From Thermoproteus sp. (GTDB taxonomy: Archaea > Thermoproteota > Thermoprotei > Thermoproteales > Thermoproteaceae), in contig JAWARJ010000001.1 of NCBI GenBank assembly GCA_038893495.1, forward strand, positions 1,291,824 through 1,355,823: 64,000 nucleotides of DNA. The letters run 5' to 3'. The stretch's first letter is position 1. Every line of letters starts with the position of its first letter. The notes beneath the pieces were generated by a model, which worked only from the letters and a program-made list of their open reading frames with translations, searched no databases and had not been told where the DNA came from. Below, in pieces: positions 34,212 through 42,362 of this stretch. Position numbers and translations under genes: made by a program.

Positions 34212-34766
34212 ATGTCGGCTTTGGCTCAACGCTCCTGGAAGGAGCTAGTGTTGGTTAAGGACCACCCCATGAAGAGGATATACATAGAGAAGGTCGTGGT
34301 GAACATCGGCGTGGGCGAAGGCGGGGAGCGGCTGGAGAAAGCCAGGGCGTTGTTGGAGGAGCTCACGGGCCAGAGGCCCTCTCTGAGGAGGGCCAAGAAG
34401 AGCATCAAGGAGTGGAACGTCAGGAGGGGCGAGCCCATCGCCGTCGCCGTCACGTTGAGGAGGGACAAGGCGGTTCAGTTCCTGGCGAGGGCCCTCGCGG
34501 CCGTGAACAATAGGGTCAAGGCGTCGAGCTTCGACGATAGGGGCAACGTCTGTTTCGGCATAAAGGAACACATAATGTTGCCGGGCGTCAAGTACGACCC
34601 GGCCGTGGGCGTATGGGGCATGGACGTCTGCGTCAAGCTCGTCAAGCCCGGCCTCCGCGTCCAGTTAAGGCGTAGGAGGAAGAGCGAAGTGGGCAAGGGC
34701 CAGTTAGTGACCAAGGAGGAGGCGATAGAGTTCTTCCAGAAGGTCCTCGGCGTGCAGGTGGACTAG
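34212..34766 (+). CDS. rpl5: Ribosomal protein uL5 (L5)
   Basis: This protein binds 5S rRNA in the large subunit. The 184-aa protein has MKRIYIEKVVVNIGVGEGGE and TGQRPSLRRAKKSIKEWN, then HIMLPGVKYDPAVGVWGMDV, all archaeal L5 features. A TATA element (GAGATATAAACC, about 34178-34189) lies in the divergent gap to the ParA-like gene. The gene is outside the usual S10/spc ribosomal cluster, at least as far as this window shows. Confidence 0.95.
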   Translation: MSALAQRSWKELVLVKDHPMKRIYIEKVVVNIGVGEGGERLEKARALLEELTGQRPSLRRAKKSIKEWNVRRGEPIAVAVTLRRDKAVQFLARALAAVNNRVKASSFDDRGNVCFGIKEHIMLPGVKYDPAVGVWGMDVCVKLVKPGLRVQLRRRRKSEVGKGQLVTKEEAIEFFQKVLGVQVD

Positions 34767-34771
34767 GGGCT

Positions 34772-35134
34772 GTGGCGTATAGGGAGGGCGACGTCATAAT
34801 AGCCACAACGCCGTATATACCCGGCTATAAAATAATCAAGGTGCTGGGCGTGGCCATAGGCGTGACTGTGAGGTCTAGGGGAATAGGCGGGAGGCTCTTC
34901 GCCCAGCTCCGCTCGCTTGTGGGCGGCGAGATAAAGGAGTTCGTGGAGATGGCCGAACAGGCCAGGCGGGAGGCCATCGAGAGGATGGTTAAGCACGCCA
35001 GAGAGCTCGGCGCAAACGCCGTGGTGAGCTTCAGGCTGGACTCCAACGAGTTGAGCGAATTTATGGACGAAATAATCGCCTACGGGACTGCCGTAGTCGT
35101 CGAGCCTGACTCCACGACGATATCGGTCGAATAA
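34772..35134 (+). CDS. UPF0145 (YbjQ-type) protein
   Basis: The 120-aa protein shows the YbjQ pattern: IIATTPYIPGYKIIKVLGVA, then GGRLFAQLRSLVGGEIKEFV, and ARELGANAVVSFRLDS. Family members form pentamers and may bind metal, but their function is unknown. The GTG start is 5 nt after the rpl5 stop, so it is likely read through from it. There is nothing unusual in length or motifs. Confidence 0.88.
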   Translation: MAYREGDVIIATTPYIPGYKIIKVLGVAIGVTVRSRGIGGRLFAQLRSLVGGEIKEFVEMAEQARREAIERMVKHARELGANAVVSFRLDSNELSEFMDEIIAYGTAVVVEPDSTTISVE

Positions 35135-35160
35135 AGATAAATACGTGTTTCTACTTCTTC

Positions 35161-35724
35161 ATGGTCAAAGTGACCAAGAGGTCGGGGGCCGAGGAGGAGT
35201 ACCTAGAGGACAAGGTCTACAACGCCTTGAGGGACGCCGGCGCCAGCGACGAGGTGGCGCGGGAAATAGTGAAGGAGCTCAACGAGAGGATAAAGAAGAG
35301 GGAGAAGATCTCCACGGACGAAATAAGGCGGTTCGTCCTCACTAGGCTCAGACAGCTGGAGCCCGAGGCCGCCGACGCCTGGCAGTTCTACGATAGGGTC
35401 TTCAAGGGCAGGATAACCTTCGAGGACGGGAAGGCAGTCGTGGTGGAGAGAGGGCGGTTGTACCTAGGCAGGAAGGTGAAGGACATAGGCGGGAAGGGCC
35501 TTACAAACGCCGAGGAGGTAAAGGAGATACTCGACGAGTTGAAGGAGGACATGGAGTACGGCCTCTCGCCCAAGGTGGTAAACGCCAGGCTCTACGCCCT
35601 CTTCATGGGGGTCCTCAAGAAGAAGGACATGCCTGTAGAGGAGAAGCGGAAGGCCATAGAGCTCATAAATAAGTTCAGAGAGGAGTTGGGGTGGAAGCCC
35701 TACGAGTTGAAGAGACCCCTCTAG
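35161..35724 (+). CDS. ATP-cone domain protein
   Basis: The first 90 residues form an ATP-cone like those in NrdR and class I or III ribonucleotide reductases: VTKRSGAEEEYLEDKVYNAL, REIVKELNERIKKREKIST and TRLRQLEPEAADAWQFYDRV. The remaining 95 residues are helical and unassigned (ITFEDGKAVVVERGRLYLGR, then LKEDMEYGLSPKVVNARLYA). No zinc ribbon or reductase domain is fused. It may sense ATP or dATP. A TATA-like TAAAGATAAATA (35133-35144) precedes the ATG. Confidence 0.85.
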   Translation: MVKVTKRSGAEEEYLEDKVYNALRDAGASDEVAREIVKELNERIKKREKISTDEIRRFVLTRLRQLEPEAADAWQFYDRVFKGRITFEDGKAVVVERGRLYLGRKVKDIGGKGLTNAEEVKEILDELKEDMEYGLSPKVVNARLYALFMGVLKKKDMPVEEKRKAIELINKFREELGWKPYELKRPL

Positions 35725-35747
35725 GTCGAGGTAGTATCACGCAGCTA

Positions 35748-36743
35748 CTAGGACGGCGTACATATATCATATATGGCTGAGTAGGGCGGCTCTTCGGCGG
35801 GAGCCGCGACTACCCACCAGAAATCGATGAAAGGACGTACCGCGGCTATCCACTGTGAGCCAGCGGTAGGCCGTATGTGGCCTTGTGGGGGAAGTGTAGA
35901 GTTCTTTTGAGTGAATACGAATGTGATGTTTGGAGGGTATGTGAACTCCTCGCCGTCGGGCAGTACGAACTTGAAGGAAGACCCGCCTGCGAAGTGGACT
36001 ATCTTTATGATCCCGTCGTAACTGACTAGGGACTCGGCTAGGCAGTATTTGACCGTGCGGTTGTCTGTTACATATATCGCCTTGGGCTCTACGGGCATTA
36101 CCACATAGGCCGTGTCGTTGCCCTTGTAGACGATCGCGCCGATGTATATGTTGAAACGCACGTTTATCAACACGGTCTGGTTGAACATATCGGTTATGAT
36201 TATGGTGTAGTTGTCCGGCGGTATGGGGAATACTTCAACGTTCATAACGGTTGTGTTTGGTCCGAAGAGCCCAGTTATGGGTAGCCAATACGTAAGTGTG
36301 TCGCCGGGCGTCACCGCGGTTCTGTTCGTCCTAATAAAAATTGGGCAGTAGACGGGGAGGGGCAGATATGTTATCAGAGGCAGTTCGTGCTTTGCGGCTT
36401 CGTCGAGCTGGGAGGGGCCGTAGTAGCCTGAGGCAAGGCTCACACCTACAGGTGTGGACAAACATATAGTTATGATGGAGCCCCCGGCTATATAGTTTGG
36501 AGGTATGTAGACCGTCTCGTTGCCCCTATTTGTTATGTAGATAAACAGGACAAGCTCGCCGTTGACGGTCGTGAGGTTGTAGCTTATGTAGAGCCCGTTT
36601 GTGCCGTTGCCCAGGGCGTAAGACCGCTGGACGATAAAGGGAAGGCCTGTCTGCTCCGTCTGCCCGACCCTCCAGCTCGAAAGTAGCGCCACGGCTAACG
36701 CGAGGGCGGCCAGCGCGGCGCCTGCGACGAGTCTGCCGTTCAC
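35748..36743 (-). CDS. Secreted or membrane-anchored glycoprotein of unknown function
   Basis: The 331-aa protein has a strong N-terminal hydrophobic helix (LVAGAALAALALAVALLSSW, about 5-24) and then an extracellular beta-rich body. At least ten N-x-S/T sites are present, so it should be heavily N-glycosylated, in line with the STT3 gene in this window. Few cysteines occur. I recognise no domain. It starts 7 nt downstream of the PAC2 gene end, so it may be co-transcribed with that gene. Confidence 0.7.
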   Translation of the reverse strand: MNGRLVAGAALAALALAVALLSSWRVGQTEQTGLPFIVQRSYALGNGTNGLYISYNLTTVNGELVLFIYITNRGNETVYIPPNYIAGGSIITICLSTPVGVSLASGYYGPSQLDEAAKHELPLITYLPLPVYCPIFIRTNRTAVTPGDTLTYWLPITGLFGPNTTVMNVEVFPIPPDNYTIIITDMFNQTVLINVRFNIYIGAIVYKGNDTAYVVMPVEPKAIYVTDNRTVKYCLAESLVSYDGIIKIVHFAGGSSFKFVLPDGEEFTYPPNITFVFTQKNSTLPPQGHIRPTAGSQWIAAVRPFIDFWWVVAAPAEEPPYSAIYDICTPS

Positions 36744-36750
36744 GTCGGCT

Positions 36751-37554
36751 CTAGATCATTAGGGGTATTTCCCTCCGTTGTTGCGGCGGTTGCATCAAGG
36801 CCTCTATGTTCTTCTCCACCAGGAAGGCGTACTTCTGGGCGTGTTCCTGTAGCTTGGAGGTGTCTATCTGGACGCCCGTTATTTTGCCGACGGCGTCTAT
36901 GAGCTTCAAGGCGGCCGCCACGTCGGGCCCCACTCTGCCCACTAGATCGTTGAGTATGGACACCACGTCCCTATGGCTCGCTATCCTGCCGCTCTCCACG
37001 AGCCTTCTGACCGCTGTGAGGAGCTTCGACTCGGCGAGGACCAACACGCCGTCTATAGACCTGCCGAGCACCGCGTCCAGGAACGCCCCCTCGAGCCCGG
37101 CCACTGTGGCCTCCTTCAGCGGCGTTAAGCCGTAGGACTTAAACCTCTCCACTAGGTGCTCCTCCGTCACGAAATAGACGGCGTCGCCCTCGCCTATGGC
37201 CGCAGTAGCCGAGAGGCAGATCACGTCCCTCACCTTGTTCTCTTCGGCCCAGTCCAACACCTTCCCGACGAACTCCGCATATATCTGCGGGGGCACCGGC
37301 ATGTGTTGCCTTATGGCCAGAAGCCCCGCGTCCTTGCTGTAGAAAATACGGTGGGGTAGCTTGGCCGCGCCGTTGACTACCGCCACGACGGGGGGCAGTT
37401 CGGGTATCCTAATGGCGCCAATCTCCTCCATCTTGAGGGTATCTATGATGTACTCCACCGCTATGACACCAGCCAGAGAGGGCTCGGGGCAGGCCAGCAG
37501 TAGGCTGTTCCTTTTGTCTCGGGGGAGGGCGCTGATCTTAAATTCGAGCTTCAT
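36751..37554 (-). CDS. PAC2-family protein (proteasome-assembly-chaperone-like)
   Basis: The 267-aa protein has the archaeal PAC2 pattern: LLLACPEPSLAGVIAVEYII at the start, ELPPVVAVVNGAAKLPHRIF, and DVICLSATAAIGEGDAVYFV. A helical C-terminus follows. Related proteins bind the proteasome through a C-terminal motif, and this one ends IPLMI. I chose ATG at 37554 because AAGTTTATATGG on the minus strand (about 37571-37582) lies about 23 nt upstream. A longer frame reaches 37611. Role in proteasome assembly is by family analogy. Confidence 0.85.
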   Translation of the reverse strand: MKLEFKISALPRDKRNSLLLACPEPSLAGVIAVEYIIDTLKMEEIGAIRIPELPPVVAVVNGAAKLPHRIFYSKDAGLLAIRQHMPVPPQIYAEFVGKVLDWAEENKVRDVICLSATAAIGEGDAVYFVTEEHLVERFKSYGLTPLKEATVAGLEGAFLDAVLGRSIDGVLVLAESKLLTAVRRLVESGRIASHRDVVSILNDLVGRVGPDVAAALKLIDAVGKITGVQIDTSKLQEHAQKYAFLVEKNIEALMQPPQQRREIPLMI

Positions 37555-37695
37555 GTGGGCTTCGAGGTGCGGCCATATAAACTTATCAGAGGGTCGACGC
37601 TCAGCCCGCACGGCCGTCTGTCCGTTCTGCCCGGGGCGCGCCGGCCGGATTGAGTGTAGAGCGCAAATTTAAAATTGGCCGTCACAGAGACCTAC

Positions 37696-38292
37696 ATGAA
37701 GGCGATTGTGTACCACGGGAGGGGGAGCTCGCCCGACAAAATAGACTGGCTCGTAGAGCCCATAAGGGCCCTGGGCTATGAAGTCATAGCGCCCTCCATA
37801 AGGGACGTGGCGGATGCCTACGAGGTAGGCCTTTCGGCTCTGCCGGTCGCCGTGTCGGCTGGCCACAGCATGGGGGGCACCGCGGCTCTGCTCCTCGCCG
37901 CCAGGAATCCCGGCAAGGTGGGCTGTGTGGTCTCGGTGGCGGGACCGGTGGACAGGAGGCTCCAGCTCCAATGGCTTGAGAGCAAGGGCGATAAGTTCTC
38001 CAGGAGGCTTGCCAACGAGCTGGCCGCCTTGGGTTCGCAGCTAGATGAGACCTCACCTTCGCGCTACATAGGCCCCGGCATGCCGCCGGTGCTCTACATA
38101 CGGGGCGAGAGAGACGACGTGGTGCCGAGGGCCCACGTGGACATTCTGGTGGGCCTCGCCGATAAGTTCGGATTTAAAGTCGACGTAGTCGAGATAAGCG
38201 GGATGGGCCACACCCCCAAGACCGACGAGGAGAGGGAAAAGATTGCGAGGGTGGTGGCGAACTTCCTGGACAAATGCCCTAGGACACTTTAG
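37696..38292 (+). CDS. Alpha/beta-hydrolase (RBBP9/BioH-like, small)
   Basis: The 198-aa enzyme has the nucleophile elbow SAGHSMGGTAALLLAA, the acid in LYIRGERDDVVPRAHV and the histidine in EISGMGHTPKTDEE. The oxyanion region is IVYHGRGSSPDKIDWL. ATG at 37696 is preferred: a TATA stretch (CAAATTTAAAAT, 37663-37674) is 27 nt upstream, while the TTG at 37675 is too close. Probably an esterase or acyl hydrolase; the substrate is unknown. Its end overlaps the convergent DUF2192 gene by 14 nt. Confidence 0.85.
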   Translation: MKAIVYHGRGSSPDKIDWLVEPIRALGYEVIAPSIRDVADAYEVGLSALPVAVSAGHSMGGTAALLLAARNPGKVGCVVSVAGPVDRRLQLQWLESKGDKFSRRLANELAALGSQLDETSPSRYIGPGMPPVLYIRGERDDVVPRAHVDILVGLADKFGFKVDVVEISGMGHTPKTDEEREKIARVVANFLDKCPRTL

Positions 38293-39019
38293 GTATTATC
38301 CCCTTCCCGCTCAACAGCCTGTTCACCTTGGCCTTGTCCACCTTGTAGATGTTGACGGCGACCTCCTTTATCAACTTGTCGGAGGGCTTGCACTTCTGGA
38401 AGCCCAACTGGAGGCAGTAGCTGTATTTGTATATCTTCAAGTCGTTGGGGCCCCTTATGGCGTCCATCGCTATGAGCTCCGCTATCTTGTAGGCCGTGTA
38501 GAAGGCCATATACCTCACGAACTTCTCGCCCATGTCGGGATATGCCGCCTCCGCCGTCCTCACCGACTTGACGAAGAGGGGCTCCGCGAAGACGCCGAGG
38601 ACCGTCCCCGTGAAGACATACCTAAGGAACCTGAAGACTTTGTCCTCTAGGTCCTTCCCCTTGATGTCCACCACGATGTTCTTTATCTTAGCTTTAACCT
38701 CGTCCGTCACGACTTCGGTTATGCCCCTCACGATGTCCAGAACGGCATGCGCCTTATTCTCTATATAGAAGATCCCATCGAGATCGCCAGGGCTTATGAC
38801 GCCGGCCCCGTAGACTCCTACCACGTGGACTGTGGCCAGCTCCTTGTCGAATATGGCCTCCGTGGAGAAGCCCCTAAGGGGCTCGACGCCTCTCTTCCTG
38901 TAGGCCTCCCTCAGCGCCTCGACCAAGCCCAGCCGGGTGGTTATCTCGCCTTTTAGCGCCTTCTCGAGGACTTCGAGCGACGCCTCTACGCGGTCACGAT
39001 GTAGCCTTTTTATCTCCAT
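38279..39019 (-). CDS. DUF2192 family protein, Thermoproteales-type
   Basis: The 246-aa mostly helical protein begins MEIKRLHRDRVEASLEVLEK and carries GVEPLRGFSTEAIFDKELAT and VVGVYGAGVISPGDLDGIFY. I believe it belongs to DUF2192, a crenarchaeal family of unknown function. Translation from ATG at 39019 overlaps the end of the L10e gene by 26 nt; a TTG at 39037 is also in frame. The coupling with a ribosomal protein may point to a translation-linked role, which is inference. Confidence 0.7.
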   Translation of the reverse strand: MEIKRLHRDRVEASLEVLEKALKGEITTRLGLVEALREAYRKRGVEPLRGFSTEAIFDKELATVHVVGVYGAGVISPGDLDGIFYIENKAHAVLDIVRGITEVVTDEVKAKIKNIVVDIKGKDLEDKVFRFLRYVFTGTVLGVFAEPLFVKSVRTAEAAYPDMGEKFVRYMAFYTAYKIAELIAMDAIRGPNDLKIYKYSYCLQLGFQKCKPSDKLIKEVAVNIYKVDKAKVNRLLSGKGIIPKVS

Positions 39020-39533
39020 TTTTGGGCTCGACGACAATTCTTGTGGGGAGCGGTAGTTTCGACGCGGCTCTCCTCAAGGCCTCCTTTATGTGCGGCAGAT
39101 GCTCCGGCTTGAATTCGATATACATCAAGGTCTGCCCCATCTCGACTCTTGCAGCCCTTCCGGCAGGCGAGCCGAAGTTCAGCCTCATGCCCTCCTGTAG
39201 ACGGTCGGCACCGGCCATGGCCAACATCTTGTTTTCCCTAATTACGTGGTGGGGATATACCTCCACCCTGAAGTAGTAATTGACGTCGTTTACCTTTACG
39301 GAGAGGTACTTGTAGGCCATCTGGCGTGCTGCCTCCAGCGCCTGCATTCTGATCTGGCCCCGCTCCAACGAGACGAGCCTTGCCACCATGGTGAAGGCCG
39401 CCCTAGCCGCCGGCGACGTGTTGCCCATATCGAATTTGGGTATTTGGACGTAGGGGGCCCCGTGGATGTACTCCAGCCTCGTGTAGGGCGGCCCCTTTAT
39501 CCTCTTGTAACAACGCGCTGGCCTAACAGGCAT
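38994..39533 (-). CDS. rpl10e: Ribosomal protein uL16 (L10e)
   Basis: The 179-aa protein starts MPVRPARCYKRIKGPPYTRL and continues EYIHGAPYVQIPKFDMGN, the archaeal L10e signature. VEVYPHHVIRENKMLAMAGA contains the loop that reaches the peptidyl-transferase centre. The start at 39533 fits the family and a TATA stretch (GTAAATTTATATT on the minus strand, about 39550-39562). The frame is open to 39635, but that extension has no resemblance to the family. Confidence 0.95.
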   Translation of the reverse strand: MPVRPARCYKRIKGPPYTRLEYIHGAPYVQIPKFDMGNTSPAARAAFTMVARLVSLERGQIRMQALEAARQMAYKYLSVKVNDVNYYFRVEVYPHHVIRENKMLAMAGADRLQEGMRLNFGSPAGRAARVEMGQTLMYIEFKPEHLPHIKEALRRAASKLPLPTRIVVEPKNGDKKATS

Positions 39534-39749
39534 GAAGTTGGGAAAACGCCTCAATATAAATTTACCTATGAGGTAGAGCCGACCACAAGAGGGGCCATAT
39601 GCAGACGGCCGAGTCGGAGGGCTGTTGTTCGCCAAGGCGTCTCACGCCCATACGGCGGCCCGTTTAGCCGAATCGCCGGTCCGCTCAATTACTGGCCTTG
39701 GGGCATTTCGCCCATTTGGACCCAATCTTTTAATTGGCATCACCGCTAA

Positions 39750-40228
39750 ATGTCTTATTGGGTCTGGACGCCGAGGGGCATCAACAGGGGCGAGTGGGGC
39801 GGTTTCGCGGCGGGCATGTTCTTCGCGTTGGTCGGCGCCTTTCTGGCATTCGCTGCCTATTACGTCCTCGTGAAGATGAACTCGCCGCTTATGGCTGGCT
39901 TCGCGTCGATATTCGCGGCGGCGATGCTCTTCTTGGGTGTCACGATGGCGTTCGGCGCTTTGAACTACATCAAGAGCGAGACGCTTAGGAAGGTCGTATT
40001 CACCGACGACGGACAGATGGTGATATATAATGAGGGGCAACGAACCTGCGGCGTACGGCATGGGCGAAGTCAAGCTGTGCGCCACCTATACGGTGGACAC
40101 TTGGGTCGCGCCGCCCGCCACGTACTACAACATCACAATAAGCTATCCGGGCGGGACCACCGAGGGTGAGCCAGCCCGACTTCGAGAAGTTGGCGGTGCA
40201 ACTGGGGCGCGAGATACCGCAGTGTTAG
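39750..40228 (+). pseudogene. Frameshifted membrane protein, first of three local paralogues
   Basis: Three consecutive frames together match the two neighbouring proteins. Frame one gives MSYWVWTPRGINRGEWGGF, two membrane helices and RKVVFTDDGQMVIYNEG. Frame two gives YGMGEVKLCATYTVDTW and NITISYPGGTTE. Frame three gives SQPDFEKLAVQLGREIPQC and a stop. Removing one G from the run at 40034-40037 and one from 40164-40166 restores a single frame of 158 aa, the size of the intact copy at 40923. A TATA stretch (TCTTTTAATT, about 39726-39735) is correctly placed. It is either recent decay or two sequencing errors in G-runs. Confidence 0.8.
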
Positions 40229-40767
40229 CAGAGGTTCAGCGGCGCCTTCAGTCTGCCCAACAGCGCGTTTAACTCCTCGAACTTCGTCGGTAAGATGTCC
40301 GTCATCCAGATCTCGCCCTCCGGGTATTTGACCCTCACGTCGTAGAGCGTTGCCGCGGTCGGCGTCCCGCGTACAGGCCCTACGGAGACGGTGGCGCCAG
40401 AGTATATGGCCCTCGGCCTGACGCAGAAGTCTACGTCCTGGACCGATAGGATTTTATACGACGCCCCGTCGTAGATCGTTATTTGCCCGCTGTCGTCAAT
40501 AACGACCTTAAGATTCCTCGGAATTGTCCTCACCGCCTTCGTCGCCCTCACAGCCCTCCTCGCAAATATGACCAAGAACGCAGTCAACACCGCCAAGCCC
40601 GGCGCTAGGAGTATCTCGCGTCCCCACGCCCCCATCACCCCATATACTATCGCTTCCGGCAGGAGCGCGAGCATCATGAAGACCGCGATGCCTAGATACA
40701 CGTAGTTGGCCGCCGCGCCGATGGCGTTTATGGCAATTTCCTGTTTCGACTCCCAAGTCCACGGCAT
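40225..40767 (-). CDS. Membrane protein, second paralogue of the local family
   Basis: The 180-aa protein begins MPWTWESKQEIAINAIG, with a W-x-W start like its neighbours. It has two hydrophobic segments (YVYLGIAVFMMLALLPEAIV and LLAPGLAVLTAFLVIFA), a basic stretch, and then a soluble domain with VVIDDSGQITIYDG and VQDVDFCVRP. The soluble domain resembles a PH-like (bPH) membrane-associated domain, but that is a guess. ATTTTTATAG on the minus strand (about 40785-40794) is the likely TATA box. The gene ends 4 nt inside the pseudogene. Confidence 0.68.
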   Translation of the reverse strand: MPWTWESKQEIAINAIGAAANYVYLGIAVFMMLALLPEAIVYGVMGAWGREILLAPGLAVLTAFLVIFARRAVRATKAVRTIPRNLKVVIDDSGQITIYDGASYKILSVQDVDFCVRPRAIYSGATVSVGPVRGTPTAATLYDVRVKYPEGEIWMTDILPTKFEELNALLGRLKAPLNLC

Positions 40768-40922
40768 AATAGAATGGGCTATCCTCTATAAAAATCTGGC
40801 GCGCCGCCGCGTTATTACGTCCGGGGCTTATTCGACGGACCAAGGCGCCTCGAGCCGAGCGCCTATCCGAAAGGAGCCGAATTGGTGCGTGCTCTTATTA
40901 ACGCCACCTTGCAATTAAAACA

Positions 40923-41402
40923 ATGCCGTGGGTCTGGAAGAACACGGGGCAGGTGGTGAGCCAGATAATCGCCATAGTTGCCGTCTCCATTATGTTCATG
41001 GTGCTCGTGCTTGGCTTCTTGGCGTCTATAGCCGCACACAACATCTTCGCCATTGTCGTCATGGGGACCGTCGTGGCCTTTGTTGGGTTCGTCTTAGTGG
41101 GCGCTGTAGGCGGCCTAAGGGGCATGACTAGAATCAAGAGGGTGGAAATCACCGACGACGGATGGCTTACGGTCGTAGCCGCAGATGGCGAACATACCCA
41201 TCCCCTCAGCGCCGTGGATATGTGCTACAGAAAGACGGTTGTGCATGAGAGGTACAACGCGAGGTACCGCGCAACTTGGGTACACTACTACGTGACGATG
41301 AAGTGCCCCGACTGCACATACACAGTGGATCTATACGACAAGGACTTCGGCAAGCTGACGGACTTCCTAAAGGCCTTCGGCAAAGACGTCAAGCCCTGCT
41401 AA
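40923..41402 (+). CDS. Membrane protein, third paralogue of the local family
   Basis: The 159-aa protein starts MPWVWKNTGQVVSQIIAIVA. It has two membrane helices (IAIVAVSIMFMVLVLGFLA and IVVMGTVVAFVGFVLVGAVG) and a cytoplasmic-like domain with VEITDDGWLTVVAADGE and AVDMCYRKTV. Two further cysteines are in MKCPDCTYTVDLYD, and it ends in KPC. The final cysteine is shared by all three copies (QC, LC-NLC, PC). A function is not known. A promoter AT stretch (CTCTTATTAA, 40888-40897) lies upstream. Confidence 0.7.
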   Translation: MPWVWKNTGQVVSQIIAIVAVSIMFMVLVLGFLASIAAHNIFAIVVMGTVVAFVGFVLVGAVGGLRGMTRIKRVEITDDGWLTVVAADGEHTHPLSAVDMCYRKTVVHERYNARYRATWVHYYVTMKCPDCTYTVDLYDKDFGKLTDFLKAFGKDVKPC

Positions 41403-41449
41403 AGCCTATAAGAATTCGGCGAAGCCAGCGCGTCGGGCTGTAGGCGCGC

Positions 41450-41860
41450 CTAGAGGAGGTCCCTTCTGATCCATCCGCCTTTGGTCCTCACGAGGTCGTG
41501 CCGCTTGATGTATTCTTCGACTGCCCTCTTGACGAGGGCGAAGGCCTCGGCGTCTCCGCACAGCAACTTGCCTTCAACGACCGCGTCTAGGATCACCATG
41601 GAGAACTCCAAGACCTCGCCCACTCTGTCCATCGGAAGCCAGAATATCTGCCCCAGCTTCCCAGCCTCCACCCGGTACCGGCCGGTCTGCGTCAAGACGA
41701 GGAGGTCCCAGTCGCTCAGAGGCGTGTGGTCCCCCCGTGCCCTCGAGCCGAAGAGCACGACCGCCAGGGCGCTACGGCACAACCTCTCTAGGAGCTCGCG
41801 GAACTTCCTCTCCCTCTCCTCGGAGATCTCCCTAATGTATTCCAGCCACCTGTCGGACAT
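41450..41860 (-). CDS. Minimal nucleotidyltransferase (MNT) domain protein
   Basis: The 136-aa protein has the pol-beta-like core VVLFGSRARGDHTPLSDWDL, with GSRARG and the metal-binding D-x-D in SDWDLLV. In HEPN-MNT systems such proteins are antitoxins that AMPylate the HEPN toxin. No HEPN gene adjoins it: downstream is a 47-nt gap and upstream lies NAC. It may be an orphan antitoxin or have another RNA- or protein-modifying role. The C-terminal 60 residues are helical and hold a cysteine in LLCGDAEAF. Confidence 0.85.
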   Translation of the reverse strand: MSDRWLEYIREISEERERKFRELLERLCRSALAVVLFGSRARGDHTPLSDWDLLVLTQTGRYRVEAGKLGQIFWLPMDRVGEVLEFSMVILDAVVEGKLLCGDAEAFALVKRAVEEYIKRHDLVRTKGGWIRRDLL

Positions 41861-41975
41861 ATGACCTGACTTCCTCCATATATCTGAGACGTTTGTTTAT
41901 ACCGCCTCGAAGTAGTTCCGAGGGCGTGGCGAAGCCAAGCGGCCTCCAGAGGCGCAGGCTCGGGCGGCCCTGCCC

Positions 41976-42362
41976 CTACTGGCCTTTCTTCTTCTGCATT
42001 AACGACATCACCGCCTGCACCAAATCGCCTTTGGCCTCCCGTAGCGCCTGTTCGGCCTCCTCGCGGGTGGCGCCGGTCTGTTCCATCACGAGCGAGATGT
42101 CTTCGTCTGTGGGCGTGTAGCCGGCGCTGGATGTCTGTGGCGGCGCCTCGCGCTTCTTCACAGAAACCGACGACTCTTGGGCCTGTACTTGATACACCAA
42201 GACCTTATTGGGGAGCTTCAGGAGGGCCACGGCGGGCCCCTCTATGCGCAACACGTCGCCGTTCTTGAGGCCTATTTCCACATAGGCGGCGTCTACCTCC
42301 TCCATCTTTATCCCCATCCTCTTGAGGTACCTCTCGAGCTCTCTGGGGTTTAGGGAGAACAT
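41976..42362 (-). CDS. nac: Nascent polypeptide-associated complex protein
   Basis: Archaeal NAC is a homodimer that binds emerging chains at the ribosome. The 128-aa protein has the NAC domain LNPRELERYLKRMGIKMEEV with VEIGLKNGDVLRIEGPAVAL. A linker follows, then a C-terminal UBA domain (DEDISLVMEQTGATREEAEQ). ATG overlaps the last base of the alaS stop, so it is translated with alaS. The order and domains are standard. Confidence 0.94.
   Translation of the reverse strand: MFSLNPRELERYLKRMGIKMEEVDAAYVEIGLKNGDVLRIEGPAVALLKLPNKVLVYQVQAQESSVSVKKREAPPQTSSAGYTPTDEDISLVMEQTGATREEAEQALREAKGDLVQAVMSLMQKKKGQ

Noticed and set aside
39534-39749. A tRNA or small RNA in the divergent gap between L10e and the broken membrane gene.
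   Set aside because: I found no T-arm consensus or box motifs. The gap is explained by two promoters.
39750-40169. Annotating the 139-aa first frame as a complete gene.
   Set aside because: After residue about 97 it turns into Arg/His-rich shadow text, while the family's conserved C-terminal part continues in the other two frames.
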